NCBI GenBank assembly: GCA_023078685.1
Contig: JALGAS010000008.1
Coordinates: forward strand, 3,162,001-3,226,000
Length of the DNA: 64,000 nt
Source of the DNA: Neopestalotiopsis rosae
Taxonomy: Eukaryota > Ascomycota > Sordariomycetes > Amphisphaeriales > Sporocadaceae
Reading direction: 5' to 3'
Shown here: positions 24,153 to 35,027 of the stretch, piece after piece
How positions within the stretch are numbered: position 1 is the first letter of the stretch
How the letters are laid out: each line of letters opens with the position of its first letter
Position numbers and translations under genes: made by a program
The notes under the pieces: generated by a model
Database searches by the model: none
What the model was told of the DNA's origin: nothing
What the model saw: the letters and a program-made list of their open reading frames with translations, nothing else

Positions 24153-24295
24153 CGCGTTGGCCCCGCGTAAAGTGCCTCCACTAAGCACTGTCTTGGCCTG
24201 TAGTCCCGGTCCTGGCCATTCATAACCCCACTAATACAAAGGTCGCGTCACTTACAGGGATCCATCGCGCGTTGGGTGCAGAAACGCGACCGCGT
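24153..24295. promoter_or_regulatory. Cluster of MCB-like ACGCG sites upstream of POL1
   Basis: Six ACGCG cores occur within 143 bp. Five are on the minus strand (reading CGCGT at 24153, 24164, 24244, 24268 and 24291) and one is on the plus strand (ACGCGA at 24284). They lie about 194-336 bp before the POL1 start codon. In yeasts, ACGCGT/ACGCGN elements bind MBF and drive G1/S expression of replication genes, so S-phase control of POL1 is a reasonable inference. Binding is not shown by sequence alone. Confidence 0.6.
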
Positions 24296-24488
24296 CTTTT
24301 TCCCACTCTAAAGAGGTCCGCGGGTCTCTTTCCCCAGTCGATTACCGCTTCCCACACCAAACCAATTGGCCTTGCAGGATCTCTGGATCTTATTTTTTGA
24401 CCATTTGGATTATGTTTATTGCATAGCAGAAGACATTTGTTTTTGAATTTCTGCCAGTATCACCTACCCAAGCCGACTGTCGCCCATC

Positions 24489-27400
24489 ATGTCCAAGGTT
24501 GCGGCAAAGAGGGCCAAGCTCGCTGAGCTAAAGGCTCTCAAGGCCTCGGGCAAGAAAGTCTTTGACTCGTACGAGGTTGAGCAAGAGGCCGATCTCTACG
24601 AGGAAGTCGACGAAAACCAATACAAGAACATCGTCCGAGACCGTTTAAACCAGGACGACTTTGTCGTTGACGACAATGGCGAGGGTTACGCCGACGACGG
24701 ACGCGAAGACTGGGATCGCGTCCAACAGTATGAAAGCGACAGCGAAGATGATAGAGTCATACGCGGCCATGACCGCAAATCTGGTATGCTCTTCCTGAAG
24801 CGCTTGATCATACATATATCCAAGACATGGTGCATTAACACTCCTGAACAGACAAGCGGAAACGTGAAGAGGATAAAGCCAAGCGAGACGCGAACGACAG
24901 AGATATTAGCGAGTACTTCATGAAAGGTCGCACCGCCCCTCAGCCAAAGCCAAAGGTAGGCCTCACAGAGTGGATCATATCTCGTGGCCAAGACTAACTA
25001 TTATTGTAGGCAATCAAGACGGAAGCAGACGACCAATTTCTGGCAGACCTTCTCGGCGAAGTCGACGCCAACATCCCCGGCCCAGCAGCCCGAGCACCCA
25101 AGAAGATTACCCCCGAGAGGAGGAAAGCTCGTGCTCTGTCCCCAATTAGACAGCCAGTCGCAAAGAAGGTCAAAACCGCAGAACCGACATTGCCATCGCC
25201 AGTCATGTTTGCGGATAACGACTATATTGGTGCTGCAGACGACGACGACTTGCCTCTCCCACATGTGTCCGAGCTCGCCATGAGCGATGCCGACCCAGCA
25301 CCTTCATCACCAGTTGTAAAAGCTGTCGAACGCAGGACATCTATTAAGGTAGAGCCTGCCGATGACGATGACGAGGATATGATGGAAGTTGCTCTTGGCG
25401 GCACCATTAATACTGCCAGTGTCAATCTGTCTGCATCGAGGCCGATTAAGAAGCTTGTCAAGCCGGAGCCGTATCCTTCGCCAGCGAATTCCTCGCCTGC
25501 CAAGGCTCCCGAGCCCTCTGTCGACTCTTCATCGTGGAATGATCTCACAAACAAACTTAATGTTGTCAGCGCCCCCTCCACCGAAACGCGCTCCGTTGGA
25601 AAAATCGACTACAAGGATGCTATTGAGGAAGATGGAAGTCTCAACTTCTTCTGGACTGATTACACAGAAGTCAACGGCAGTCTTTGCCTATTTGGCAAAG
25701 TTCTGAACAAGAAGACCAAATCATACGTCAGTGCGTTTGTCAAAGTTGACAATGTCCTGCGCAAGTTGTACTTCCTGCCTCGCCAGAACCGTATGCGAGA
25801 TGGTGTCATTACCGACGAGACGGTTGAGATGATGGACGTCTACACTGAAGTCGACGAGATCATGACCAAGATGAAAGTCGGTATGCACAAGATCAAGGCC
25901 TGCACCAGGAAATATGCCTTTGAACTGCCTGGTATCCCCGCAGAGGCTCAGTACCTGAAGCTCCTATATCCCTACAACAAGCAAGCGCTACCCGTGGAAA
26001 CTGTCGGCGAGACCTTTTCCCACGTTTTCGGTAGCAACACTGCCCTTTTCGAGCAGTTTGTGCTCTGGAAGGATATCAAGGGTCCTTGCTGGTTAAAGAT
26101 CAAAGATGCCGACTTTGGTACTCTCAAGAATGCATCTCACGCCAAGCTCGAGGTTCTCGTTGAGCACCCGGACATGTTGTCTTCAATCAGCGAGTCTGAC
26201 AATCTTGATGCCCCTCCTCTGACATTGATGAGTGTTGCTATGAGGACCACCTTCAACGCCAAGTTGAACAAACAGGAGATTCTGGCCATCAGCGCCCGAA
26301 TCTACGAGAACATCTCATTGAGCGATACCACACCTGCCGAGAAACTGCCCAGCCGAACCTTCACATTGATTCGTCCAAACGGCACAGCATTCCCCATTGG
26401 CTTTGAGAAAACTGTAAAGGACAGGAAGAAGGGTGGCTTGATCAAGCTCATGAAGCAGGAGCCCGAGATTCTTTCATTCTTCTTGGCTCAAATCGATGTC
26501 GCCGACCCTGATGTTATAATGGGACATCAGCTTGAGGGCGTCGATTACAGCATTCTTCTGAACCGTTTGGCTGAGAAAAAGACTCCTCAATGGTCTCGTC
26601 TCGGACGTTTGCGACGAAGCGCTTGGCCGGCGTCCATGGGCAAGGTTGGCGGTAACGTCTTTGCCGAGCGACAAATCATGGCTGGCCGACTTCTCTGTGA
26701 CCTTGCCAACGAGGCTGGCAAGTCGGTCATGTTCAAGTGTCAGTCGTGGAGCTTGACTGAAATGTGCAACCTCTACCTTGGCGGAGAGAAGCGCAGAGAT
26801 ATCGACAACGAAGCCGCCTTGAAGACTTGGGCAGCTGAGAAGAACGGACTCATGGATTATATTACCCACATGGAGGCTGATACGCACTACATTGCTGCTC
26901 TTGCTTTGAGAACGCAGATGCTGCCACTGACCAAGGTCTTGACCAACCTTGCCGGAAACTCCTGGGCGCGAACGCTGACTGGTACTCGTGCGGAACGAAA
27001 TGAATACATTTTGCTTCACGAGTTCCACCGCAACAAGTACATCTGCCCCGATAAGCAGGTCTTCAAGGGCAAGCCCAAGCCCGAGGATGAGAACGAAGAA
27101 GCTACAGAAGGCAAGAAGAAGGACAAGTACAAGGGAGGTCTGGTCTTTGAGCCAGAAAAGGGTCTATACGACAAGTTCGTTCTTGTCATGGACTTCAACT
27201 CCCTTTACCCCTCCATCATTCAGGAATACAACATCTGCTTCACCACCGTTAAGCGCGCAGGCTGGGTAAGTTTACAATCGTCTAGTGCCACCAACAAGAA
27301 AATGATGCTAACAATTGGGCATAGTCTGAAGAAGAAGATTCCGTGCCCGAGGTACCCGAGGAGCAGGAGATAGGTATTCTTCCCAAGCTCATTTCTACAC

Positions 27401-29064
27401 TAGTCAGTCGTAGAAGAGCTGTCAAGAGCCTCATGAAGGATAAGAATGCCACGACTGAACAGTTGGCAACTTGGGACATCAAGCAACTTGCCTTGAAGCT
27501 CACTGCCAACTCCATGTATGGATGTTTGGGTTACACCAAGTCGCGTTTCTACGCCCGTCCCCTTGCCGTTCTCACCACCTTCAAGGGTCGTGAGATTCTG
27601 CGCAGCACCAAGGATCTTGCCGAGTCCAATGCCCTGCAAGTCATCTATGGTGACACTGATTCCGTCATGATCAATGCCAACGTGGACTCTGTCGCAGATG
27701 CTCTTAAGGTCGGTCAAGAGTTCAAGAAGGCTGTCAATGAGCGTTACCGCCTGCTTGAGATCGATATCGACAATGTCTTTAGGCGTATCCTGCTTCAAGC
27801 AAAGAAGAAGTATGCTGCCATCAACCTGGTTGAAGTAAACGGTAAATGGGAGGAGAAGATGGAAGTCAAGGGTCTTGACATGAAGCGCAGAGAATACTGT
27901 GGACTGTCCAAGGAGATCTCTTCCCGCATCCTCAATGACATCCTGTCCGGCGATGACACCGAAGTATCAATTCAGCGCATCCACGAGTACCTGCGCGAGA
28001 CTTCGGCCAAGATGCGTGAGCACACGATTCCTGTTCAAAAGTACATCATCTTCACACAGCTTGGAAAAGGACCAAAGGAGTACCCCAATGCCGATTCGAT
28101 GCCGCAAGTACAAGTCGCACTCCGGGAGATTGCACGCGGCAAGAACGTGAGAAAGGGAGATGTTATTTCCTACGTCATCACTGGTGATAGCGGAGCGTCA
28201 GACCCGGTGGCCAAGCGTGCCTACACACCTCAGGATGTGACGAAGTCCGACTCCAACCTCAAGATTGATGTGGAGTGGTACATTGGCAAGCAAATCTTCC
28301 CTCCGGTTGAGCGTCTTTGTGCAAACATTACTGGAACATCGACGGCTCAGCTCGCAGAGCAGCTCGGCCTCGATATTCGTCGCTATGCCAACAACTCTTC
28401 ACACGGCAATAGTGGACCTCAGGATCTCGAAATTCACCCTCTCGAGTCCCAGATTCCCGACTCCATCCGCTTCGCTGACTGCGATCGGATGCAACTACGG
28501 TGCAGGAAGTGCAAAACCTCAAATGCTTTCGAGGGCCTCATTGGCTCTTTGAAGTCAGTCACTCCCACGGGTGTCATCTGTGCAACTTGCTCAGCGCCAA
28601 TTCCCAACCTCAGCATCGTAGCTCAGGTCGAGACAGCTGTCCGCAGACAAACGGCCAAGTACTATGAGGGCTGGCTGGCCTGTGATGACCCGTCCTGCGG
28701 CAACAGGACACGGCAGATGTCTGTATTCGGCCAGCGCTGCTTGGGTCCCAATGGACTCGGCAAGGGCTGTCTGGGTAAGATGAAGTATGAGTACAGCGAG
28801 CGCGAGATATATAATCAGCTCAGTTACTTTGCCAGCCTCTGGGACGTTGAGAAAGCCAAGGCCATCGCTAGCGGTAGCGCTCCTGTCGATGACGACAACA
28901 AGCTGAGCACCGAAGAGAAGACTGAGATCGCAGTCAGGGCGGGCCAGAACAAGGACCGCTTCGGCACTGTGCAAGGCGTCGTGGAAAAGTACCTGGACAA
29001 GTGCGGCCGACGATGGGTCGCCATGGACACGTTGTTTGGAAAGTTGGGTTTTATTGCTGCATGA
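24489..29064 (+). CDS. POL1: DNA polymerase alpha catalytic subunit
   Basis: Family-B replicative polymerase of 1464 aa. Exons are 24489-24783, 24852-24955, 25010-27265 and 27325-29064. The N-terminus is the conserved pol-alpha domain (acidic, VFDSYEVE near residue 25) followed by a disordered linker. An inactivated exonuclease-like region follows, then the polymerase motifs: A at DFNSLYPSII (D861), B at KLTANSMYGCLGY and C at YGDTDS (D995, D997). The catalytic aspartates are intact. The C-terminus carries two cysteine clusters (LRCRKC to CATC; CDDPSC to CLGPNGLGKGC) that fit the CysA and CysB zinc modules used to bind the B subunit. The enzyme extends RNA primers made by primase to start leading and lagging strands. 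Length matches the family (about 1460-1470 aa). All three introns (68, 54 and 59 bp) have consensus ends. The upstream ACGCG cluster suggests G1/S regulation. Confidence 0.97.
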
Positions 29065-30462
29065 TCTTTGGTTGTTCGAGTAGGAACTAGGTAGAAATAA
29101 GCCCAAGGCAAGGAGTATGGCGTCTGGATGGGGTGTCTATCATGACTTGGTTTGTCCTTGATTTGGCAATACTGGCATAGGAACAACGTATAATGTTTTT
29201 CATGAACTCCAGAGATTCTGTTTATGCATTATTTCAAAAGAAACCAATATGTTGGTAATTGAACGCGATCAAATGTATTTCTCCATATAATCGAGCTGTG
29301 TATAATCTATATCGCGACTCCCAGTCAACAGCGTACAAATGAAAATCATAACTCACTCGACATTCATGGCGGATGAAGCAATTTATCTTGTAAAATGACC
29401 ATCTAAGGAGTCTGGTACAGCCTTGAATAGCCAGCGCTCCAGTCACAAGACGGCAGCGAGAGCAACATTGCCAACAGAATATATCAACTGCGGAAATATA
29501 TGCTTGAGAACATCCGGATCTCGTGCTATCTCATGAGAGCTAGGCAAGAAGTGTTACCTTCGCAGAGTATGTGGTCAGGGCGAACACATTTAGATTCAAG
29601 ATCACTATAAGGGGAGAAAGAGGGAAATAATTTTTGAACATAATATTTTATTACATCTCAGTGGAACCAAATACTGATAAGCAAACACCACAATAACAGC
29701 ACCAACACCAATATTCAGAGAAAATGTCAATTCGTTTCGCTGGCCTCGTGTAGACTGACTGACAAAGTCTGGGAAAATTAAAGTGATTGTACAAATGTGG
29801 CCACTCCAGTAGGTAGAGGAGAGCAGCATGGCAACCGAGGCGTCCTGAAACAATCGCCTCAAATCTTTTTTGTTCCCCCCAAAAGTGCACAATGTCAAAA
29901 TACAATTCCCTCCAAGGTCGTCCACGTCAATCAAGCAAGCGTCATATGCACCCCAAACAAAAAACTTTGTCGTGCATCTCATGTCTCCGGTTCTTGATAA
30001 AAAACAACATCAAGTGCCGCCCTCTTGCCCTGTCGCCCTCATTTGCTTTTCCTTCGTCATCATCCCTCTGTCTTATCCTCGGTCATCCATGCTTGCTTCT
30101 CAATGTCAAATCAAGAAGCACCTTCCATACTGGCCATCTGAGATTAGGCTGAGCAAAGAAATTGCCTCATGTAACCTTGGCCGATGTAAAGCCGGGATGA
30201 CGAGGGGTAACAAAAAATCAAAAGGCAAAACATATTGTTTTGAAGTGAAAGATGTCCGCGCAGCTATTTTGCTGCCAACGAACATGTCGTGAGAATAATT
30301 CTATCGGGAGGGAGGTATCATATGATCAATGAATCTGTATGAACTTTTCGAGACACATTTTGTCGATCCTTTGTAAATGCAGCACAAACCCCGTCTATGC
30401 ACAGATTTGCCTGGAGCAAATACACACAGTCTAGTTTTAAAAGAAGAAGACCAGCCAAATCA
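29065..30462. other. Convergent 3' region between POL1 and eIF4G
   Basis: This 1.4-kb spacer lies between two converging stop codons. It is relatively AT-rich and should hold both 3' UTRs and polyadenylation signals. I see no convincing gene or structured RNA. Confidence 0.6.
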
Positions 30463-33400
30463 TTACTCCTTGTCTGCAGCAGCTGCCTCGGGGGTAACCT
30501 TGGCGAGGGCAGGAGAAGCAGCAGTAGACGGCGGAGAGGCTGGGTTGTTGTCTTCCATGTTGGCCAGAAGACTATACAAACGTTAGCATTGTCATCGTTC
30601 GTGAGTGGAAAGGCTTGGCAAACTTACCTGAAGGCATTAGTGCTGCTCTGAGTAGGAGGAGTGCCAGTTCGGGACGAGGCACCAGAGTCTTCGGCGCCAC
30701 GGCTCAGGGAACCACCAGGGCCCAAGCGACGGCCACTGTTGCTGCGGGAAGAGAACATGGAGGTAGGACCCAACGAGATGTTCTGGCTTGCGGTGCGACC
30801 GACGGAGCCCTTCAGACGACGCAGGTCGTCCATACCAACGGTGTTGGGGGCTTGTTGTGGGTAACCACCCGAGTAATTGCGGGCATCACCACGGCCCATG
30901 GGGAAACGACCGCTGCCACCACGCTGGTTGGACTTAGCCGCCTCGGCAGCCTTTTGAGCAGCTGCGGCCTCGGCCTCGGCACGGACTTCTTCCAGAGTCT
31001 TGGGACCCTTGTTGGTTTCCTTGGAAACCCACTGGGCTCTCCTCAAGTCGACGACATCCATGAGCATAAACTTGAGACGGCTGTTGATGTCAGGGTAATC
31101 AATCATCTGCTGGATTCTGGTGAAGTAAGCGTCCATCATAATTCTGCCCTTCTCAGTAGAGTCCAGGTTGCCACCAATAGTGCGCAACAGCTTGGAGAGA
31201 GATTCGACCTCGGCCTCGTCAGGAACACCCTGGAAATCAACGAGCTTGCGCACACATTCGTGCATGATACGCTCTGTCAACATGGACAGCTTGTACAGCT
31301 CACCAATAAACTGCACGAGACCCAGACCACGACGCTTGGCAGCAGCTGCAGCATAGTACTCGTCGGACATCATGGCAGCCTCCTTGGACTCGCCCTCGCC
31401 AGGCTCTGGCAGCTGGGTCTTCCAGCCACGCTCGAACTCCTCTTGACAGCGGTTGAGCAAGTACTTGCGGAACAGGGCACCGCCGCTGACGACGTTGCCG
31501 TTCTTGTCCTTGATGTTCTCATCACGAACTTCGGGACTCATAGTCTCGAGCATACGCTTGGCGAACTTGGCATACATCGAAGCCCAGTGAGCCTCATCAG
31601 TGGCCTTCTCAAAAGTGAGCTGAATGACTTGTCGGAGGGTGCGACCATCTGTCTCTTCCTTGGACTGGGCAGCAATGTCGAGAATCGATTGTGCGATTCT
31701 GTCAAAGTTCTCCGGTGTCATCTTGTTCAGCGCAGCCTTGACCTTGCGCTGCACCATGGGGGGATCCATGAGACCAGTCGGTGCAGCAGCAGCAGCACCA
31801 GCCTTCTGGGTCAGACTGGCAGGCTTCCAGCCCGTCTCGGAAACCTTGATAGCCTCAATCTTCATACCGGCAGTCAAGGGCATGTTCTTAGCGGCCTTCT
31901 CTTCAGCCTTGGCATCAAAGGTGTTGCGCTTGCTGGCGCCACGGCGAGAGTTGGTTCTCGGACCAGAAGCCATGTTCTGGCTGGACGAAGTCCGCGACAT
32001 CATGTTGCCAGCAGGGAAGGAACCAGGTCGGCCGAAGCTGTTCATGGATCCCATAGCAGGACGGGGCATTTGGCCCTGAGCCATGGCGAAACGCTGTTCT
32101 GAGGTTGTGCCAGAAGGCAGGGGCTTAGCAGCACCAACGCCAAACTGGCCGATGGGGAAGTTGCCACCGCGGCTAGAGCCAGCCCTGGCGGTAGCGGGAG
32201 TGCGGCTTGAAGCAGAGCGGCCACCATCACCGTCACCGATCAGGTTCTTAACCTGTTGGCCAAACTCGAGCGATGGCTTCTCGGTGAAGACGGTCTGGAA
32301 CTGAAGCAAGAAGCTTGGGTCGTACTTGAACGATGTACCCTTCTTGGAGACAGCCGCGTTCAAGGCAGGGTTGGGGGAGCTGATACCCTCAGGGTACTTG
32401 AGGCTCATCATGGCTTGCACGCTTTGCAGGCGCTTGGCAGTCTTGAGCGACTGAAGGGCTGCAGAGGGCTGAGGAGGCTCAACGCCAACGTTGGTGTTGA
32501 GGTTCAGAGGCGCGGGCTTAGTACCACGCTTCTCGCCTGGGCTGACCTTAGCAGGCGTGACTGTCTTGTCATCGACGTTGAGGTTCGCAGGCTTCTTCGA
32601 CTCCTTATCGGCGAGGGACATGCTGCCCAGCTTGCCGGCAAGGGCGTCAGCAACGGACGGGGTGGGCTTGCCCTCATTCTCAAGACGCTTGCGTTCCTTC
32701 TCCTCTTCGAGTCTCTCCGCCTCTCTTTCGGCCTCCTTCAACTTGTCGTCGGTGCCAGCGAGCTTCTTGGCCTCCTCTTCGGCCTTCTTTCGGGCGTCTT
32801 CGGCGGCCTTCTTCTTCTCAGTAATGGCAGCCTGCTCAGCCTCACGCTTGGCATCAGCCTCCTCCATTTCGCGGATCATACGCTCGATCTCATCCTCTTC
32901 GTCCTCTGCCGGGGGAGCAGGAGTCTCTGCCGCCTTCTTCTCGGCCTCGGCCTTGGCTGCGGCTTCTTCAGCAGCCTTCTTCTCTTCGGCGGCCTGCTGC
33001 TCCTGCTTGAGCCTCTCCTCTTCCTTGGCCTTCTCCTCGGCAGCCTTGGCCTTCTCCTCGGCAGCCTTGGCCTCCTCTGCAGCCTTGGTTTCAGCAGCCT
33101 TTGCTTCCTCCTGCTTGGCCTTTTCTTCAGCCATCTGCCTCTCGATCTTCTGCTTGAACTCGTCCTTGATCTCGGCCTGGGTCTTGCCGGCAGAGCTCTC
33201 AGTTCGAGTGTGAGCTGGAGCATTCACCTTGGGCGTAGACGATTTCGGAGGCGGTGTCGGTGTCGAGGCGATCACTGGAGGCGTCTTTGATGTGGTGCTG
33301 GGTGCCGGAGAGGCAGGCGTCTTGAGCGCATTAAAGTCCACAGCTTCGCCATTGGCGTTGCGAATGGTGATTGCGCTCTTTCTCTGGGGCTTGACAAACT

Positions 33401-35027
33401 GGGGTGATTGAGCGACCACGGGCTTGTTGGCAAGCTGAGGGTTGACCGGCTGGGAGGCTTGGCCAGTGCTGGAAGTTGGCCGGGTTTCTGAAGCCTGCGA
33501 CTGAGTTCGGGACATAGCCTGAGGTACGAAGGCCGGTGGCGGGCCAGTGTAAGGCGTCTGGTAGTTAGGAACTGGGGAATGCGGCTGCCCCATACCCGGG
33601 TACATGTACTGCTGAGGCATGAATCTCGGGTCAAATCCACCGGGAGGAGGGTAGTTGGGTGGCTGTTCGTTGTGAGCTGTTAGCAATGGATCAAAATACG
33701 ATGGTCTCATATTAGGAAAATGAGAACCCAGATGAGAGTGATTCGGAAAAGGCATTTCCAGAACTCGGTTAGTATCAACACGCTCTCCTCGTTCTGCTGG
33801 CAACTGGCCAGGCCAACGAGCGTCATCGTGAACCATGTCTTTGTGAAAGTGGTTATCTCCGCGCTTATTGAAGCGTCGTGGCTTACCACCACTTTCTCTG
33901 GCATAGTCGTTTGACTGAGAGCGGTGCCGCGTATTGAAAGACTTCTCTCCATCACGGCTGCGTTGATTCTTCCGCTTGTTGTATGACGGCTTCTTGACAT
34001 ATTCAAAGTTGTGAGTGGGGGGAGACGTTACGTTTTGCATAGGACCGCCCATTTGCGGTTGGTAATAGTAGGGTTGACCAGGAGGGACGGGCATCGCATT
34101 AGACAGTGCCGGACTAGCACGGTTCATAGGTGGTGTACCGGGGTTGAAGCCTCCACGGGGCTGGAAGGTGGGAGGCATGCCGCCTCGGCCCTGTGGGTGG
34201 CTTGGGCGGAAGGCTGGTGATCCGCCTGGCGGGTAGCCCATCTGGTTGTGATTGTTAAAGTTGTTGTTGTAGCCACCACGTCCGCGGCCTCCTTGGTGAT
34301 ATCCTCCACGACCGGCAGGTCCACCCTGAGCAGGGACGCCCTGGTTGCTGGGATCGTTGGCCATGGACTGGGAGGACTCGTTGCGGATGTGGGAGGGGTT
34401 CTGAGACGCGGCCGAGGTGCGGCGCATGTGAGTCTGGTACGTAGAATTAGTATTCAGCGTTGAAGAGAATAATGTAGGTTTTTTTATTACCTCGCCGTTG
34501 CCTCCAAAGCTGCCAAATGTGAGGTTTCCGGACTGAGCGCTCGAGGGAGGACGACCGCCGCTAGCTGAAGGCTGAGGAATTGGCGAGGGCGAGTTCTGAG
34601 GAGAAGGCACCCGAGCGTTGTTGTTCGAGTTAGGGATGGCGATAGGAGCGCTGCCAGTCTGAGGAGTGCTGTGTGTGACAGCGGGCGAGGCCTGGAAACC
34701 GAATTGAATCTTGGGGCCGGCGTTTCCGTTGGCAGAATAGTTGTTGTTGCCACCTACAGTGACAGAGGGCTTTCGGGCATGGTTATCTCCGTTAGTGCCG
34801 ACTGCAACAGCAGGGGCAACGGTAGGAACTGCGGGCATGATGGTACGACCGTTTACTTGCGACACAGAACCCGACTTCGCATGGTGCGAGGTACCGGAAA
34901 CAATAGTGGGCGTGGAAGAACCTCCAGCAACGACAGGCGCCGATTGCTTCTGAGCAGAAGCAGCCGAGGCGTACGATGGGGAAGTACCGTTCGGGGCAGG
35001 TGTTTGCTGGTTAGACGTAGAAGTCAT
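30463..35027 (-). CDS. TIF4631: Translation initiation factor eIF4G
   Basis: Protein of about 1483 aa, exons 35027-34491, 34433-30628 and 30571-30463. The N-terminal half is disordered, with Ser/Thr/Pro/Asn-, Gly- and Arg-rich segments typical of fungal eIF4G RNA-binding and PABP-binding regions. A long charged AEEKAK-type coiled-coil segment follows. The eIF4E-binding motif YDPSFLLQF (consensus YxxxxL-phi) begins near residue 883. An RTSSSQ region precedes the MIF4G HEAT domain (about 1073-1310), which opens with KVKAALNKMTPENFDRI and binds eIF4A. Family role: scaffold of eIF4F that joins cap, poly(A) tail, helicase and the 43S complex. The terminal exon supplies a short Ala/Pro-rich tail. 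Intron 34434-34490 is 57 bp, in frame and stop-free. I favour splicing because it has GTAATA, a TACTAAT branch and TACCAG. If retained, the protein has 19 more residues. Large open frames on the opposite strand are compositional shadows. Confidence 0.95.

Noticed and set aside
30615..33290. Long plus-strand open frames (495 and 344 codons, with a third at 32491-33213) opposite eIF4G
   Set aside because: They lie antisense to the conserved MIF4G and coiled-coil parts. Their Leu/Ser-rich or Gly/Leu-rich content is the complement of the AEEKAK repeats and GC-rich codons, with no family match.
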